Shown piece by piece: positions 1 to 11,483 of a stretch of 64,000 nucleotides of DNA. Position numbers and translations under genes: made by a program. Source of the DNA: Pseudomonas pharyngis (GTDB lineage Bacteria; Pseudomonadota; Gammaproteobacteria; Pseudomonadales; Pseudomonadaceae); contig NZ_BQID01000007.1 of the NCBI RefSeq assembly GCF_021602345.1, positions 62,001-126,000 of the forward strand, read 5' to 3'. A model generated the notes under the pieces. The model was not told the origin of the DNA. It was given only the letters and a program-made list of their open reading frames with translations, and did no database searches. Within the stretch, counting starts at the first letter, position 1; each line of letters begins with the position of its first letter.

Positions 1-2299
1 CCAGCTCAGGGCACAGTTCCATGCCGACCGCTTTCACGGTGTCGTACAGACGCGCGTCTTCGCCCGGGTGGCCGGCAGCGGACATCCAGTTCGCCGACAG
101 TTTGATGTCGGAGAGCTTGTTGATGCGCGAGGCGGCAATGTTGGTCAGGGTTTCGCCGATGGCCATGCGGCCCGACGCCGGAGCGTCCAGCAGCGCCAGC
201 GGAGTGCGCTCGCCCATCGCCATCGCTTCACCGGTGTAAACGTCGAAACTGGTGGCGGTGACGGCAACATCGGCCACCGGAACCTGCCATGGGCCGACCA
301 TCTGGTCACGGGCCACGAGGCCGGTGATGGTGCGGTCGCCGATGGTGATCAGGAAGCTTTTGCTCGCCACGGCCGGGTGATGCAGAACGCGCTCGATGCT
401 TTCGCCGATGTCGAGGTTCGACGGATCGAAGTCATCGCCCAGCTCGGCTTCGCGAACCACCGAACGGTGCATGCGCGGTGCCTTGCCCAGCAACACTTCC
501 AGTGGCATGTCCACCGGGTTGTTGCCGAAGTGGCTGTCGGTCACGGTCAGTTGCGGCTCGGCGGTGGCTTCACCGACAACGGCAAACGGGCAACGCTCAC
601 GTTCGCAGATCGCCTTGAAGCGCTCGAAGTCGGCCGGGCCGACCGCCAGAACGTAACGTTCCTGGGATTCGTTGGACCAGATTTCGTGCGGGGCCATGCC
701 CGGCTCGTCGTTTGGAATGTTGCGCAGTTCGAAACGGCCACCACGGTCGCCGTCGTTGACCAGTTCCGGGAAGGCGTTGGACAGACCGCCCGCACCCACG
801 TCGTGGATGAAGCTGATCGGGTTCTTGTCGCCCAGCTGCCAGCAACGGTCGATGACTTCCTGGCAGCGACGTTCCATTTCAGGGTTTTCACGCTGAACCG
901 AAGCGAAGTCCAGATCCGCCGAGCTGGTGCCGGTGGCCATGGAGGAAGCAGCGCCGCCGCCCAGGCCGATCAGCATCGCCGGGCCGCCGAGCACGATCAG
1001 CTTGGAGCCGACAACGATCTCGCCTTTCTTGACGTGTTCTTCACGGATGTTGCCCATGCCGCCAGCGAGCATGATCGGCTTGTGGTAACCGCGAACTTCA
1101 TCACCGTGCGGGGTGGTGATCGATTGTTCGAAGGTACGGAAGTAGCCGGTCAGGGCCGGACGACCGAATTCGTTGTTGAACGCGGCGCCGCCCAGCGGGC
1201 CTTCGATCATGATGTCCAGCGCGTTGACGATGCGCTCGGGCTTGCCGTACGGCACTTCCCACGGCTGTTCGAAGCCCGGGATCTGCAGGTTCGACACGGT
1301 GAAACCGGTCAGGCCGGCCTTCGGCTTGGCGCCACGACCGGTTGCACCTTCGTCGCGGATCTCGCCACCGGAACCAGTGGACGCGCCCGGGAACGGAGCG
1401 ATCGCAGTCGGGTGGTTGTGGGTTTCGACCTTCATCAGGATGTGCACCGGCTCCTGCACCGCGCCGTACTGGCGGGTTTCCGGATCCGGGAAGAAGCGGC
1501 CGGCGACGTTGCCGACGATCACCGAGGCGTTGTCCTTGTAAGCGGACAGCACGCCTTCGCTGTGCATCTGATAGGTGTTCTTGATCATGCCGAACAGGCT
1601 TTTTTCCTGGCTCTCGCCGTCAATATCCCAACTGGCATTGAAGATCTTGTGGCGGCAGTGCTCGGAGTTGGCCTGGGCGAACATCATCAGTTCGATGTCG
1701 TGCGGGTTGCGCTTGAGACCGTTGAAGGCGTTGACCAGGTAATCGATCTCGTCTTCGGCCAAGGCCAGGCCCAGTTCGACGTTGGCTTTTTCCAGCGCGG
1801 CGCGACCGCCGCCGAGGATGTCGATGGCGGTCAGCGGCTTCGGTTCGGCGTGGCTGAACAGACCGGCGGCCTGCTCGAGGTTGGCCAGAACGATCTGCGT
1901 CATGCGGTCATGCAGTACATCGGCAATCTGCTGTGCTTCGGCTTCGCTGAACTGACCGGCCACATAGAACGCGATACCGCGCTCCAGGCGCTGGATCTTG
2001 CTCAGGCCGCAGTTGCGGGCGATGTCGCTGGCCTTGCTCGACCATGGCGAGATGGTGCCGAAACGTGGCAACACCAGGAACAGACGACCGGTCGGCTCTT
2101 GAACCGGAACGCTTGGACCGTACTTCAGAAGGCGCGCAAGCACCTGCTGTTCGTCGCCGGTCAGGACGCCGGTGACTTCGGCGAAGTGAGCGAATTCAGC
2201 ATACAGGCCACTGACAGCTGGAACCTTCTGGCTCAGTTGCTCAAGGAGTTTGCTGTGGCGAAAGGCAGAAAGGGCAGGAGCGCCGCGCAGGATCAACAT
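1..2299 (-). CDS. purL: Phosphoribosylformylglycinamidine synthase, 5' part
   Basis: FGAM synthase of de novo purine synthesis: it makes formylglycinamidine ribonucleotide from FGAR, glutamine and ATP in the cytosol. The reverse strand reads [13 protein letters not shown] from an ATG at 2299. About 766 codons lie in the window and the gene runs off the left edge; family members are about 1,300 residues. The visible part covers the N-terminal PurS-like domain, the linker and the first catalytic half. Motifs seen include [24 protein letters not shown] and a glycine-rich [13 protein letters not shown] stretch. The C-terminal glutaminase domain lies outside. A long open frame on the opposite strand (68-2353) is only its shadow. 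Identity is secure from sequence; completeness cannot be judged. Confidence 0.96.
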   Translation of the reverse strand, partial: MLILRGAPALSAFRHSKLLEQLSQKVPAVSGLYAEFAHFAEVTGVLTGDEQQVLARLLKYGPSVPVQEPTGRLFLVLPRFGTISPWSSKASDIARNCGLSKIQRLERGIAFYVAGQFSEAEAQQIADVLHDRMTQIVLANLEQAAGLFSHAEPKPLTAIDILGGGRAALEKANVELGLALAEDEIDYLVNAFNGLKRNPHDIELMMFAQANSEHCRHKIFNASWDIDGESQEKSLFGMIKNTYQMHSEGVLSAYKDNASVIVGNVAGRFFPDPETRQYGAVQEPVHILMKVETHNHPTAIAPFPGASTGSGGEIRDEGATGRGAKPKAGLTGFTVSNLQIPGFEQPWEVPYGKPERIVNALDIMIEGPLGGAAFNNEFGRPALTGYFRTFEQSITTPHGDEVRGYHKPIMLAGGMGNIREEHVKKGEIVVGSKLIVLGGPAMLIGLGGGAASSMATGTSSADLDFASVQRENPEMERRCQEVIDRCWQLGDKNPISFIHDVGAGGLSNAFPELVNDGDRGGRFELRNIPNDEPGMAPHEIWSNESQERYVLAVGPADFERFKAICERERCPFAVVGEATAEPQLTVTDSHFGNNPVDMPLEVLLGKAPRMHRSVVREAELGDDFDPSNLDIGESIERVLHHPAVASKSFLITIGDRTITGLVARDQMVGPWQVPVADVAVTATSFDVYTGEAMAMGERTPLALLDAPASGRMAIGETLTNIAASRINKLSDIKLSANWMSAAGHPGEDARLYDTVKAVGMELCPEL

Positions 2300-2341
2300 C
2301 TTCGGGACAGCCTCGGGAAGGGGTGTGCTTTGAGGCCGTGC

Positions 2342-2370
2342 ATTCTAGCCTAAACCGCCCTCAACATCAC
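2342..2370 (-). promoter_or_regulatory. Possible sigma70 promoter of purL
   Basis: Reading leftward there is a good -10 (TAGAAT, 2342-2347), 17 bases from a weak -35 (GTGATG, 2365-2370). Transcription would begin near 2335, giving a leader of about 36 bases before purL. The -35 is poor, so this is tentative. Confidence 0.3.
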
Positions 2371-2518
2371 CCGAAACGCTACGCACGGTTGCACCCGGAT
2401 GTCGAGTGGTGTTCCTGCCTTGAGGGTCAAATTTATGGAGTGTTGCAAGGCGGGTTATTTTTTCTGTCACAAAATGCCTTTCGGGCCCGTTTCTGCGGGG
2501 TTTCGCGCGGTTTTGTGA

Positions 2519-4045
<1,527 letters not shown>

Positions 4046-4064
4046 CAAACACCCCAAAAACAAA

Positions 4065-4154
4065 TGTGGGAGCGAGCCTGCTCGCGAAGGCGTCGTGTCA
4101 GCCGACATCATCGTTGACTGATACAGCGCTTTCGCGAGCAGGCTCGCTCCCACA
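4065..4154. repeat. REP/REPIN inverted repeat, CGCGA type
   Basis: Two perfect 24-base inverted arms (4065-4088 and 4131-4154) begin TGTGGGAGCGAGCC and end TGCTCGCGAA, around a 42-base spacer. This is the Pseudomonas REP doublet. It lies between the convergent mltF and pdxJ stops. Confidence 0.92.
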
Positions 4155-4171
4155 GCTTTTTTTGTTGAGGC

Positions 4172-4915
4172 TTAGTGCTTGGCGGCGGCCAGGATCAGCG
4201 CTTTCATTTCAGAGACAGCAGACTTGAAGCCTACGAACAACGCGTGCGCCACCAGCGCGTGACCGATGTTCAGCTCGTTGATGCCCTTGATTGCGGCAAC
4301 CGCCTCGACGTTGTGATAGTGCAGGCCATGGCCGGCATTGACGATCAGGCCCTGGGCCAGACCGAAGGCCACGCCGTCCGCGACACGCTTGAGTTCTTCA
4401 GCCACTTCGGCAGGCGTTTCGGCATCGGCGTAACGTCCGGTGTGCAGCTCGATGGCCGGTGCGCCGACGCGCTTCGACGCAGCGATCTGCCGCTTGTCGG
4501 CGTCGATGAACAGCGATACCTCGCTGCCGATCTTCGACAGACGCTCGACCGCCGCCCGGATCCGCTCCTCCTGCCCCGCCACATCCAGACCGCCTTCGGT
4601 GGTCAATTCCTGACGGGTTTCCGGCACAAGACAGATGTGCGCCGGACGAATACGCTCGGCGAACGCCATCATTTCTTCGGTAACGCCCATTTCGAAGTTC
4701 ATGCGGGTTTGCAGCACGTCCTTGAGCAGCAGCACGTCACGCTCCTGAATGTGCCGGCGATCTTCGCGCAGGTGCACGGTGATGCCGTCGGCGCCCGCCT
4801 CTTCCGCGTCCAGCGCTGCCTTGACCGGATCCGGATAGCGCGTGCCACGGGCCTGACGCAGGGTGGCGACGTGGTCGATGTTCACGCCAAGAAGAATGCG
4901 ATTGCTGGTGGTCAC
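4172..4915 (-). CDS. pdxJ: Pyridoxine 5'-phosphate synthase
   Basis: Condenses 3-amino-2-oxopropyl phosphate (the PdxA product) with 1-deoxyxylulose 5-phosphate to pyridoxine 5'-phosphate, the ring-closing step of vitamin B6 synthesis. It has 247 residues, the usual family length. The N-terminal [20 protein letters not shown] and the internal [15 protein letters not shown] motif are diagnostic of this TIM barrel. I choose the GTG at 4915, preceded by AGGAG seven bases upstream. An ATG at 4948 is in frame but would add an unconserved leader. It is the last gene of the lepA-lepB-rnc-era-recO-pdxJ series, 47 bases after recO, so cotranscription is likely. Confidence 0.95.
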   Translation of the reverse strand: MTTSNRILLGVNIDHVATLRQARGTRYPDPVKAALDAEEAGADGITVHLREDRRHIQERDVLLLKDVLQTRMNFEMGVTEEMMAFAERIRPAHICLVPETRQELTTEGGLDVAGQEERIRAAVERLSKIGSEVSLFIDADKRQIAASKRVGAPAIELHTGRYADAETPAEVAEELKRVADGVAFGLAQGLIVNAGHGLHYHNVEAVAAIKGINELNIGHALVAHALFVGFKSAVSEMKALILAAAKH

Positions 4916-4962
4916 GGATGCGCTCCTGAATGGAAAGATTCGGCGCACAGCATACGGCGAGA

Positions 4963-5652
4963 TCAGGGCTTGCGAAACAGCTCGCGACTGACGAGGGGAC
5001 GACCGCCCAGATGCACGGCCAATGCCTGGCGCATCAAGCGCTTGGCGGCGGACAGCGCGCCCGGTGCCGACCAGTCGGCTTCGGCCATGGCCAGCAGTTC
5101 GGTGCCGTTGAACAGACCGGGTTGCAGCAGATAGACCCGTTCGAGCCCGGCATCCACCTGCAAGCGGTATAGGCCATCCGCAGCGATGGGTTCGTCATTG
5201 ATGTCGGTGTTCAGGGAAAAGCCATAACCGAGGTCGTCGAGCAGCCGCCATTCGAAGGAGCGCAACAGCGGTTCCAGCGGCCGCCCCTCGGCCAATGCCA
5301 GCAACGTGGCAGCGTAATGATCGAACACCGCAGGATGCGGATCTTCGGCGGGCAACAGGCGGATCAACAGCTCATTGAGATACAGACCGCTGAACAGCGC
5401 CTCGCCGACCATCCACGTTGCGTTGCCGACACTTTCCATGCGCCCGACGTTCTTCAATTCACCCTTGCCGCGAAACTCCACTTCCAGCGGCACGAATGGC
5501 CGCGCCAGCGTCCCGGCCTTGCCCCGCGCGCTGCGCAACACCGCCCGCAGCCGACCTTGCGGCGTGAGGAAGTCCACCAGGGCGCTGGTTTCGCGGTAGG
5601 CGCGCGAATGCAGGACGTAGGCGGGCTGGGCGGGAGGTGGGCTTTGCGACAT
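4963..5652 (-). CDS. recO: DNA repair protein RecO
   Basis: RecO loads RecA at SSB-coated gaps together with RecR in the RecFOR recombination pathway. It has 229 residues. The N-terminal OB fold starts [20 protein letters not shown], followed by [18 protein letters not shown]. The helical C-terminal half keeps [10 protein letters not shown] and the late [19 protein letters not shown] typical of gammaproteobacterial RecO. The zinc-binding cysteines found in some RecO proteins are absent, as in E. coli. The ATG at 5652 is preceded by a weak GAGA, and an in-frame ATG at 5694 adds unconserved residues. It is separated from era by a REP element, which may lower the amount of distal message. Confidence 0.94.
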   Translation of the reverse strand: MSQSPPPAQPAYVLHSRAYRETSALVDFLTPQGRLRAVLRSARGKAGTLARPFVPLEVEFRGKGELKNVGRMESVGNATWMVGEALFSGLYLNELLIRLLPAEDPHPAVFDHYAATLLALAEGRPLEPLLRSFEWRLLDDLGYGFSLNTDINDEPIAADGLYRLQVDAGLERVYLLQPGLFNGTELLAMAEADWSAPGALSAAKRLMRQALAVHLGGRPLVSRELFRKP

Positions 5653-5700
5653 TGAGTTCTCGATGACGAAACGCAGTTTTACACACAAACCCAAAACTAA

Positions 5701-5790
5701 TGTGGGAGCGGGCTTGCTCGCGAAAGCGGTGAGTCAGTCAAAATATATGTCGACTGATACGGCGCATTCGCGAGCAAGCCCGCTCCCACA
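5701..5790. repeat. REP/REPIN inverted repeat, CGCGA type
   Basis: Perfect 24-base inverted arms (5701-5724 and 5767-5790), beginning TGTGGGAGCGGGCTTGC. They lie in the era-recO gap of an otherwise tight gene series. The arms differ from the 4065 copy by GGGCTT for GAGCCT. Confidence 0.92.
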
Positions 5791-5821
5791 GGGGGTTCTC
5801 TGGTGCAGCAGAAAACCGGTG

Positions 5822-6724
5822 TTACAGGTCGCCGTAACCCAGCGAACGCAGCGCGCGCTCGTCATCAGACCAGCCGCCCTTCACCTTGACCCACAGGTTG
5901 AGCATGATCTTGGAGTCGAACAGCAGCTCCATGTCCTTGCGCGCCTCGGTGCCGATGCGCTTGATGCGCTCGCCCTTGTCGCCAATGATGATTTTCTTCT
6001 GGCCGTCGCGCTCGACGAGGATCAGCGCATGGATGTGCAGCGTCGCACCCTGCTGCTTGAACTCTTCGATTTCCACGGTGATCTGGTACGGCAGCTCGGC
6101 GCCGAGCTGGCGCATGATCTTCTCGCGCACCAGTTCGGCGGCGAGGAAGCGGCTGCTGCGGTCGGTGATCTGGTCTTCCGGGAAGAAGTGATCGTTCTCC
6201 GGCAGATGGTCGGCGATGACCTTTTCCAGGGCGTCGAGGTTGTGCCCGTGTTGCGCCGAGATCGGAATGATCTGCGCGTTCGGCAGCTGTTCCTGCAACC
6301 ACGAAAGGTGCGGCATCAGCTCGGCCTTGTCTTCGATGCGGTCGGTCTTGTTCAGTGCGACGATCAACGGGCCGGTCACGTACTGCACGCGCTCAAGCAC
6401 CATCTGGTCTTCTTCGGTCCACTTGGTGCGGTCGACCACGAAGATCACCACGTCGACGTCTTTCAACGCCGCCGAAGCGGTCTTGTTCATATAGCGGTTC
6501 AGGGCTTTTTCGCCACCCTTGTGCATGCCGGGGGTGTCGACGTAGATCGCCTGCACATCGCCCTCGGTCTTGATCCCGAGCATGTTGTGGCGAGTGGTCT
6601 GCGGCTTGCGCGAGGTGATCGCCAGCTTCTGGCCGAGGATGTGGTTCAGCAGCGTGGACTTGCCCACGTTGGGACGGCCGACGATGGCAACATAGCCACA
6701 GCGCGTTGCGTTTGTATCAGTCAT
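5822..6724 (-). CDS. era: GTPase Era
   Basis: Essential GTPase that binds the 3' end of 16S rRNA and chaperones 30S maturation. It has 300 residues. G1 (GRPNVGKST) lies near residues 16-24, G3 reads DTPGMH and G4 reads NKTD. The C-terminal KH domain keeps the [14 protein letters not shown] loop. The start at 6724 overlaps the end of rnc by eight bases, with GGAG seven bases upstream inside rnc, so translation of the two is probably coupled. The longer in-frame start at 6748 lies deeper in rnc and is unlikely. Confidence 0.97.
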   Translation of the reverse strand: MTDTNATRCGYVAIVGRPNVGKSTLLNHILGQKLAITSRKPQTTRHNMLGIKTEGDVQAIYVDTPGMHKGGEKALNRYMNKTASAALKDVDVVIFVVDRTKWTEEDQMVLERVQYVTGPLIVALNKTDRIEDKAELMPHLSWLQEQLPNAQIIPISAQHGHNLDALEKVIADHLPENDHFFPEDQITDRSSRFLAAELVREKIMRQLGAELPYQITVEIEEFKQQGATLHIHALILVERDGQKKIIIGDKGERIKRIGTEARKDMELLFDSKIMLNLWVKVKGGWSDDERALRSLGYGDL

Positions 6725-7406
6725 TGCCATTCTCCACACCCAGGGCAATCAGTGCTGCGGCGGCCGCTACCTGTTCGGCAATGCGACGGCTCACACCCTG
6801 ACCCCGGCTTTTTTCATTCAATAGGACAACTTCGCACTCGACGAAGAAGGTACGGCAGTGCGGCTCGCCCTGGATATCCACCACTTCATAACGCGGCAAT
6901 TCGCAGCCGCGCGATTGCAGGAATTCCTGCAGGCGGGTCTTCGGATCCTTGTTGGTATCGACCAGCGTCAGGCCTTCGAACTCGCCGGCCAGCCAGGCCA
7001 GTACACGTTCGCGGGCGACTTCCATGCCGGCGTCGAGATAGATCGCACCGATCAATGCTTCAAGGGCGTCGGCCAGAATCGACTCGCGACGGAAACCGCC
7101 GCTCTTCAACTCGCCGGACCCCAGACGCAGGTAATCGCCCAGATCGAAACCGCGGGCCAGCACCGCCAGCGTCTCACCTTTTACCAGCCGTGCGCGCAAA
7201 CGCGACAACTGGCCTTCGCGCGCCAGCGGGAAACGGTCGAACAAGGCTTCGCCGGCAACAAAATTGAGGATCGCATCGCCGAGGAATTCCAAACGCTCGT
7301 TATTGCGTCCGGCAAAGCTGCGGTGCGTAAGGGCCAGGACCATCAGTTCCTGGTCCTTGAAGGTGTAACCGAGCTGACGCTCGAGACGGCTTAGAGAAAC
7401 GCTCAC
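6717..7406 (-). CDS. rnc: Ribonuclease III
   Basis: Double-strand-specific endoribonuclease that processes the rRNA precursor and many structured mRNAs. It has 229 residues. The signature [12 protein letters not shown] covers residues 36-47, with catalytic Asp44. A second acidic cluster lies in [13 protein letters not shown], and residues of about 155-225 form the dsRNA-binding domain. The start is GTG at 7406. It overlaps era downstream and follows lepB after a 182-base gap that contains a hairpin. In E. coli RNase III cleaves its own leader, so a processing hairpin here would fit, but that is inference. Confidence 0.96.
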   Translation of the reverse strand: MSVSLSRLERQLGYTFKDQELMVLALTHRSFAGRNNERLEFLGDAILNFVAGEALFDRFPLAREGQLSRLRARLVKGETLAVLARGFDLGDYLRLGSGELKSGGFRRESILADALEALIGAIYLDAGMEVARERVLAWLAGEFEGLTLVDTNKDPKTRLQEFLQSRGCELPRYEVVDIQGEPHCRTFFVECEVVLLNEKSRGQGVSRRIAEQVAAAAALIALGVENGND

Positions 7407-7588
7407 GGTTTACCCACGCTGAGTTCGTGGCTGGATTCCACTGCCATCGCCGGGATACGGCGCAGGCCTGGGACAATTAACGCTGTGTTCAAAAATGACG
7501 TCCTGAATATCGTGGCTTCATGCCCCGGAGCCGGTTGTGCCGACGCCAGAAATGCATTCGGCGCTGTGGTCAACAGCGCCGTGTTTGT
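7407..7588 (-). other. lepB-rnc gap with hairpin, no gene identified
   Basis: This 182-base gap holds a perfect hairpin (CGGCGCTGT and its complement, 7559-7581) just after the lepB stop, with no T-run. P. aeruginosa carries a small DUF4845 gene at this place, as I recall. Here no such protein can be read. One leftward frame is open for about 55 codons and ends in a TGA that overlaps the rnc GTG, but it has no ATG near its beginning and no recognised domain. I treat it as spacer or remnant. Confidence 0.5.
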
Positions 7589-8443
7589 TTACTTGATCAG
7601 GCCGACCCGCGAGAAGTTCGGCAGGTGGCTGAGTTTCGGTTCCGGCCAGCTCATCCAGACCGCGAAGGCCTTGCCGACGATGTTCTGGTCGGGAACCATG
7701 CCCAGCAGATCCTTGGGAATGTTCGGATCATCCCAGTAGCGACTGTCGTTCGAATTGTCGCGGTTGTCGCCCATCATGAAGTAGTGCCCGGCCGGCACGG
7801 TCCAGGTATGGTCCGGCGTGGCGCGGTAGCGGCTCATTTCCTTGCGGATCAGGTGCTCGGCGGCGCCGAGTTTTTCCTTGTAGAGTTCCGCGCTGCCCAG
7901 CGTACCCGGCTCGGAGCCGACCAGTTGCTCGGCAATCGACTCGCCGTTGACGAACAGGCGCTTGTCGGCGGTGTACCGCACGGTATCGCCCGGCAGACCG
8001 ACTACACGCTTGATGTAGTTGACGTTGGGGTCGCTCGGGTAGCGGAACACCATCACATCGCCGCGCTGCGGGTCACCGACTTCGATGATCTTCTTGTCGA
8101 TCACCGGCAAACGGATCCCGTAGGAAAACTTGTTCACCAGAATGAAGTCGCCGACGTCCAGGGTCGGTTTCATCGAGCCGGACGGAATCTGGAACGGTTC
8201 CACCAGGAACGAACGCAGCACCAGCACGATGAACAGCACCGGGAAGAACGACTTGCCGTACTCGACCAGCAGCGGTTCCTTGTTCAGCTTCTCGACCACC
8301 ACCACGTCAGGCTGGCTGACGCTGCCCTGATAGGAGGCGATGGCGGCACGCCGACGCGGTGCCAGGATCAACAGATCGAGCAACGCCAACAGACCGCAGA
8401 CGAACACGGCAATGACCAGCAACAGCGGGAAATTTAGTGACAT
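7589..8443 (-). CDS. lepB: Signal peptidase I
   Basis: Inner-membrane leader peptidase that releases exported proteins from their signal peptides. It has 284 residues. Two membrane segments lie near residues 5-28 and 66-82. The periplasmic catalytic domain has Ser90 in PSGSM and general-base Lys145 in NYIKRVVGLPGD, a Ser-Lys dyad spaced as in E. coli. The conserved GDNRDNSNDSR box follows. It is ten bases downstream of the lepA stop and clearly in the same transcription unit. Confidence 0.96.
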   Translation of the reverse strand: MSLNFPLLLVIAVFVCGLLALLDLLILAPRRRAAIASYQGSVSQPDVVVVEKLNKEPLLVEYGKSFFPVLFIVLVLRSFLVEPFQIPSGSMKPTLDVGDFILVNKFSYGIRLPVIDKKIIEVGDPQRGDVMVFRYPSDPNVNYIKRVVGLPGDTVRYTADKRLFVNGESIAEQLVGSEPGTLGSAELYKEKLGAAEHLIRKEMSRYRATPDHTWTVPAGHYFMMGDNRDNSNDSRYWDDPNIPKDLLGMVPDQNIVGKAFAVWMSWPEPKLSHLPNFSRVGLIK

Positions 8444-8452
8444 AGGACCTGA

Positions 8453-10249
8453 CTATTCCAACCTGAGCACGGCGAGGAAGGCTTCTTGTGGAATTTCCAC
8501 GTTGCCGACCTGTTTCATGCGTTTCTTACCGGCCTTCTGCTTCTCAAGCAGTTTTTTCTTACGGCTGACGTCGCCGCCGTAGCACTTGGCCAATACGTTC
8601 TTTCTGAGTGCCTTGACGGTTGTCCGGGCGACGATCTGACCGCCAATGGCAGCCTGGATGGCCACGTCGAACATCTGACGAGGAATCAGTTCTTTCATCT
8701 TCTCGGTCAACTGGCGACCTTTGAAGTGCGAATTGTCACGGTGCACGATCAGCGCCAGAGCGTCGACCTTGTCGCCGTTGATCAGCACGTCCAGTTTCAC
8801 CAGATTAGCCGATTGGTAACGATCGAAATGGTAGTCCAGCGAAGCATAGCCGCGGCTGGTGGATTTCAGACGATCGAAGAAGTCCAGCACCACTTCGTTC
8901 ATCGGCAGGTCGTAGGTCACTTGCACCTGATTGCCGAGGAACAGCATGTCGACCTGCACACCGCGTTTCTCGATGCACAGAGTGATGACGTTGCCCAGAT
9001 GCTCCTGCGGTACCAGGATGTTGGCGCGCACGATCGGCTCGCGCATGTCTTCGATCGACGAGACGTCCGGCAGCTTCGACGGGTTGTCGACGTAAATCGT
9101 TTCACCGGTTTTCAGCACCAGTTCGAAGATTACCGTCGGCGCCGTGGTGATCAGGTCCAGGTCGTATTCGCGCTCCAGGCGCTCCTGGATGATTTCCATG
9201 TGCAGCATGCCGAGGAAGCCGCAACGGAAGCCGAAGCCCAGCGCGTCGGAGCTTTCCGGCGTGTATTGCAGCGACGAGTCGTTCAGGGTCAGTTTCTGCA
9301 GCGCTTCGCGGAAGTCCTCGAAGTCGTCGGAACTGACCGGGAACAGACCGGCGTAAACCTGTGGCTGGATGCGCTTGAAGCCTGGCAGTACCGGAACGTC
9401 CGGAGTGGAGCTCAGGGTCAGGGTGTCACCGACCGGCGCACCGTGAATGTCCTTGATGCTCGCGATGATGAAGCCCACTTCGCCGGCCTTCAGGTCAGCG
9501 GTGGCGGTGTGTTTCGGGTTGAACACGCCAACGCTGTCGACCAGATGCACCTTGCCGGTGGACTTCACCAGAATCTTGTCGCCCTTCTTCACGCGGCCAT
9601 GACGCACACGCACCAGGGAGACAACACCCAGGTAGTTGTCGAACCAGGAGTCGATGATCAACGCTTGCAGCGGATCTTCGATGTTGCCGGTCGGCGCAGG
9701 AATGGTAGCGACCAGACGCTCGAGCACTTCGTCGACACCCAGGCCGGTCTTGGCGCTGCAGGTGACGGCGTCGGTGGCGTCGATGCCGATGATCTTCTCG
9801 ATCTCGTCCTTTACGCGGTCAGGCTCGGCCTGTGGAAGGTCGATCTTGTTCAGGACCGGCATGACCTCGAGGCCCTGCTCGATGGCGGTGTAGCAGTTGG
9901 CCACGGACTGGGCTTCAACGCCCTGCCCCGCATCGACCACCAGCAACGCACCTTCACAGGCCGCCAGGGAACGGCTGACTTCGTAGGTGAAGTCGACGTG
10001 GCCCGGGGTGTCAATGAAGTTCAGCTGGTAGGTGACGCCGTCTTTGGCCTTGTAATAGAGGGTAACGCTGTGGGCCTTGATGGTGATCCCGCGTTCGCGC
10101 TCCAGATCCATGGAATCCAGTACCTGGGCTTCCATTTCACGCTCGGCCAGGCCACCGCACATCTGGATGAAACGGTCAGCCAGCGTCGACTTGCCATGGT
10201 CAATGTGGGCGATGATGGAGAAATTGCGGATATGACTCAAATCACTCAC
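8453..10249 (-). CDS. lepA: Elongation factor 4 (back-translocating GTPase)
   Basis: Ribosomal GTPase LepA/EF4, related to EF-G; it acts on stalled or initiating ribosomes at the membrane or in the cytosol. It has 598 residues, the exact family size. G1 is AHIDHGKST (near residues 14-22), G3 is DTPGHVDF and G4 is NKIDLP. The special LepA C-terminal domain keeps [20 protein letters not shown]. The start is a GTG at 10249. It is the first gene of the lepA-lepB-rnc-era-recO-pdxJ unit and has a good promoter at 10302-10331. In several pseudomonads mucD lies directly upstream; here lptG does. Confidence 0.97.
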   Translation of the reverse strand: MSDLSHIRNFSIIAHIDHGKSTLADRFIQMCGGLAEREMEAQVLDSMDLERERGITIKAHSVTLYYKAKDGVTYQLNFIDTPGHVDFTYEVSRSLAACEGALLVVDAGQGVEAQSVANCYTAIEQGLEVMPVLNKIDLPQAEPDRVKDEIEKIIGIDATDAVTCSAKTGLGVDEVLERLVATIPAPTGNIEDPLQALIIDSWFDNYLGVVSLVRVRHGRVKKGDKILVKSTGKVHLVDSVGVFNPKHTATADLKAGEVGFIIASIKDIHGAPVGDTLTLSSTPDVPVLPGFKRIQPQVYAGLFPVSSDDFEDFREALQKLTLNDSSLQYTPESSDALGFGFRCGFLGMLHMEIIQERLEREYDLDLITTAPTVIFELVLKTGETIYVDNPSKLPDVSSIEDMREPIVRANILVPQEHLGNVITLCIEKRGVQVDMLFLGNQVQVTYDLPMNEVVLDFFDRLKSTSRGYASLDYHFDRYQSANLVKLDVLINGDKVDALALIVHRDNSHFKGRQLTEKMKELIPRQMFDVAIQAAIGGQIVARTTVKALRKNVLAKCYGGDVSRKKKLLEKQKAGKKRMKQVGNVEIPQEAFLAVLRLE

Positions 10250-10301
10250 GGATCAACACTCAAAAAGGCTGCAGGCTTGGCCCGCCGAAAAATAGCCGGG
10301 A

Positions 10302-10331
10302 ATTGTACCTGATACACGGCGCAAGCGTCAC
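10302..10331 (-). promoter_or_regulatory. Sigma70-type promoter of the lepA operon
   Basis: Leftward -35 GTGACG (10326-10331), an 18-base spacer and -10 TACAAT (10302-10307). The start would be near 10295, about 45 bases before the lepA GTG. Five of six -10 bases and four of six -35 bases match consensus. Confidence 0.55.
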
Positions 10332-10356
10332 GTTCGCCTGTCACCCGGATTGCATG

Positions 10357-10391
10357 CAAAAACGCCCCGGTCTGTCGACCGAGGCGTTTTC
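10357..10391 (-). terminator. Rho-independent terminator after lptG
   Basis: A GC stem (AACGCC...GGCGTT) around GGTCGACAGACC, flanked by A-run and T-run. It ends lptFG transcription 31 bases after the lptG stop and separates that unit from the lepA promoter. Confidence 0.85.
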
Positions 10392-10421
10392 AAGGCTAAA
10401 GCGTGGGTGAAACCTTGTTCA

Positions 10422-11483
10422 TCAACCGGCTCGGCGCAACAGCCAGACACCTGCCAGCGCACACACGCCAGCCGGCACCAGCACCGCGAACAGCGGCGAG
10501 AAGCCGAACACCAGACTGGATGGGCCCAGCAGATCCTGAACGATGCGGAAGGTGAAGCCCACCAACACACCGGTGAACACCCGCTGACCGAGGGTCACCG
10601 AACGCAGCGGACCAAAGATGAAGGAGATCGCCATCAGCACCAGCGCGGCGGTCACCAGCGGCTGCAACACCTTGACCCAAAATGCCAGCCAGTAACGACC
10701 GTTGCTCAGGCCCTGATCGGCCAGATAGTGAATGTAACCCCACAGGCCGGTGATCGACAGCGACTCCGGCGCCATCACCACGGTGCTCAGCAGTTGCGGG
10801 CTCAGGGAGACATCCCAGCGCTCGACCGGCGTATTGACCACTTCGGTGCTGCGCTCGTGGAATTTGGTGGTGGTCACGTCGGTGAGCTGCCAGTGATCGG
10901 TGTCGAACTCGGCGCGCTTGGCGAAGCTCGAGCTCAGCAGATGGCGCTCCTTGTCGAAGTGATAGCGGGTCACGCCGTACAGACGACCGTTGGGTTGCAC
11001 GGAGTTGATGTGAATGAACTCCTCGCCCTGACGGTGCCACATGCCATGCTTGGCGCTCTGCGCGTCGCCGCTGCCTTGCGCCAGCGAGCGGTTGGCCTGA
11101 GCCATGCTTTCGGTGGCCGGTGCCACGTACTCGCCGATCAGCACGCCGGCCAGCATCAGCACCAGCATTGGCTTCATCACCGCCCAGACGATGCGCCCGA
11201 TGGACACACCGGCGGCGCGCATCACGGTCAGCTCACTGCTGCTCGCCAGACTGCCGAGGCCGATCAGGCAGCCGATCAGCGCCGCCATCGGCAGCATGTC
11301 GTACATACGCCGCGGTGCGGTCAGGAGCACGAAGCTCAGGACATCGACCAGGGTATAGGTATCACTGACGTCGCCCATCTCGTCGATGAACGCAAACAAG
11401 GTGGCCAGGCCGAGAATGATTGCCAGCACTGCGATGATCGCCATGAACACGCTGCTGCCGATATAGCGGTCGAGTTTAACCAC
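10422..11483 (-). CDS. lptG: LPS export ABC transporter permease LptG
   Basis: Inner-membrane half-permease of LptB2FG, which extracts LPS from the inner membrane and pushes it along the LptC-LptA bridge. It has 353 residues from the GTG at 11483 (MVKLDRYIGSSVF). It has three N-terminal membrane helices, a periplasmic jellyroll of about 180 residues and three C-terminal helices, the standard LptF/LptG plan. GGAGG lies six bases upstream, and the start overlaps the lptF end by eight bases, so translation is coupled. A terminator follows at once. Confidence 0.95.
   Translation of the reverse strand: MVKLDRYIGSSVFMAIIAVLAIILGLATLFAFIDEMGDVSDTYTLVDVLSFVLLTAPRRMYDMLPMAALIGCLIGLGSLASSSELTVMRAAGVSIGRIVWAVMKPMLVLMLAGVLIGEYVAPATESMAQANRSLAQGSGDAQSAKHGMWHRQGEEFIHINSVQPNGRLYGVTRYHFDKERHLLSSSFAKRAEFDTDHWQLTDVTTTKFHERSTEVVNTPVERWDVSLSPQLLSTVVMAPESLSITGLWGYIHYLADQGLSNGRYWLAFWVKVLQPLVTAALVLMAISFIFGPLRSVTLGQRVFTGVLVGFTFRIVQDLLGPSSLVFGFSPLFAVLVPAGVCALAGVWLLRRAG

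Noticed and set aside
68-2353. Rightward 761-codon open frame
   Set aside because: It is opposite purL; its sequence is a low-complexity codon shadow (many His/Gln/Val/Arg) and purL is unmistakable.
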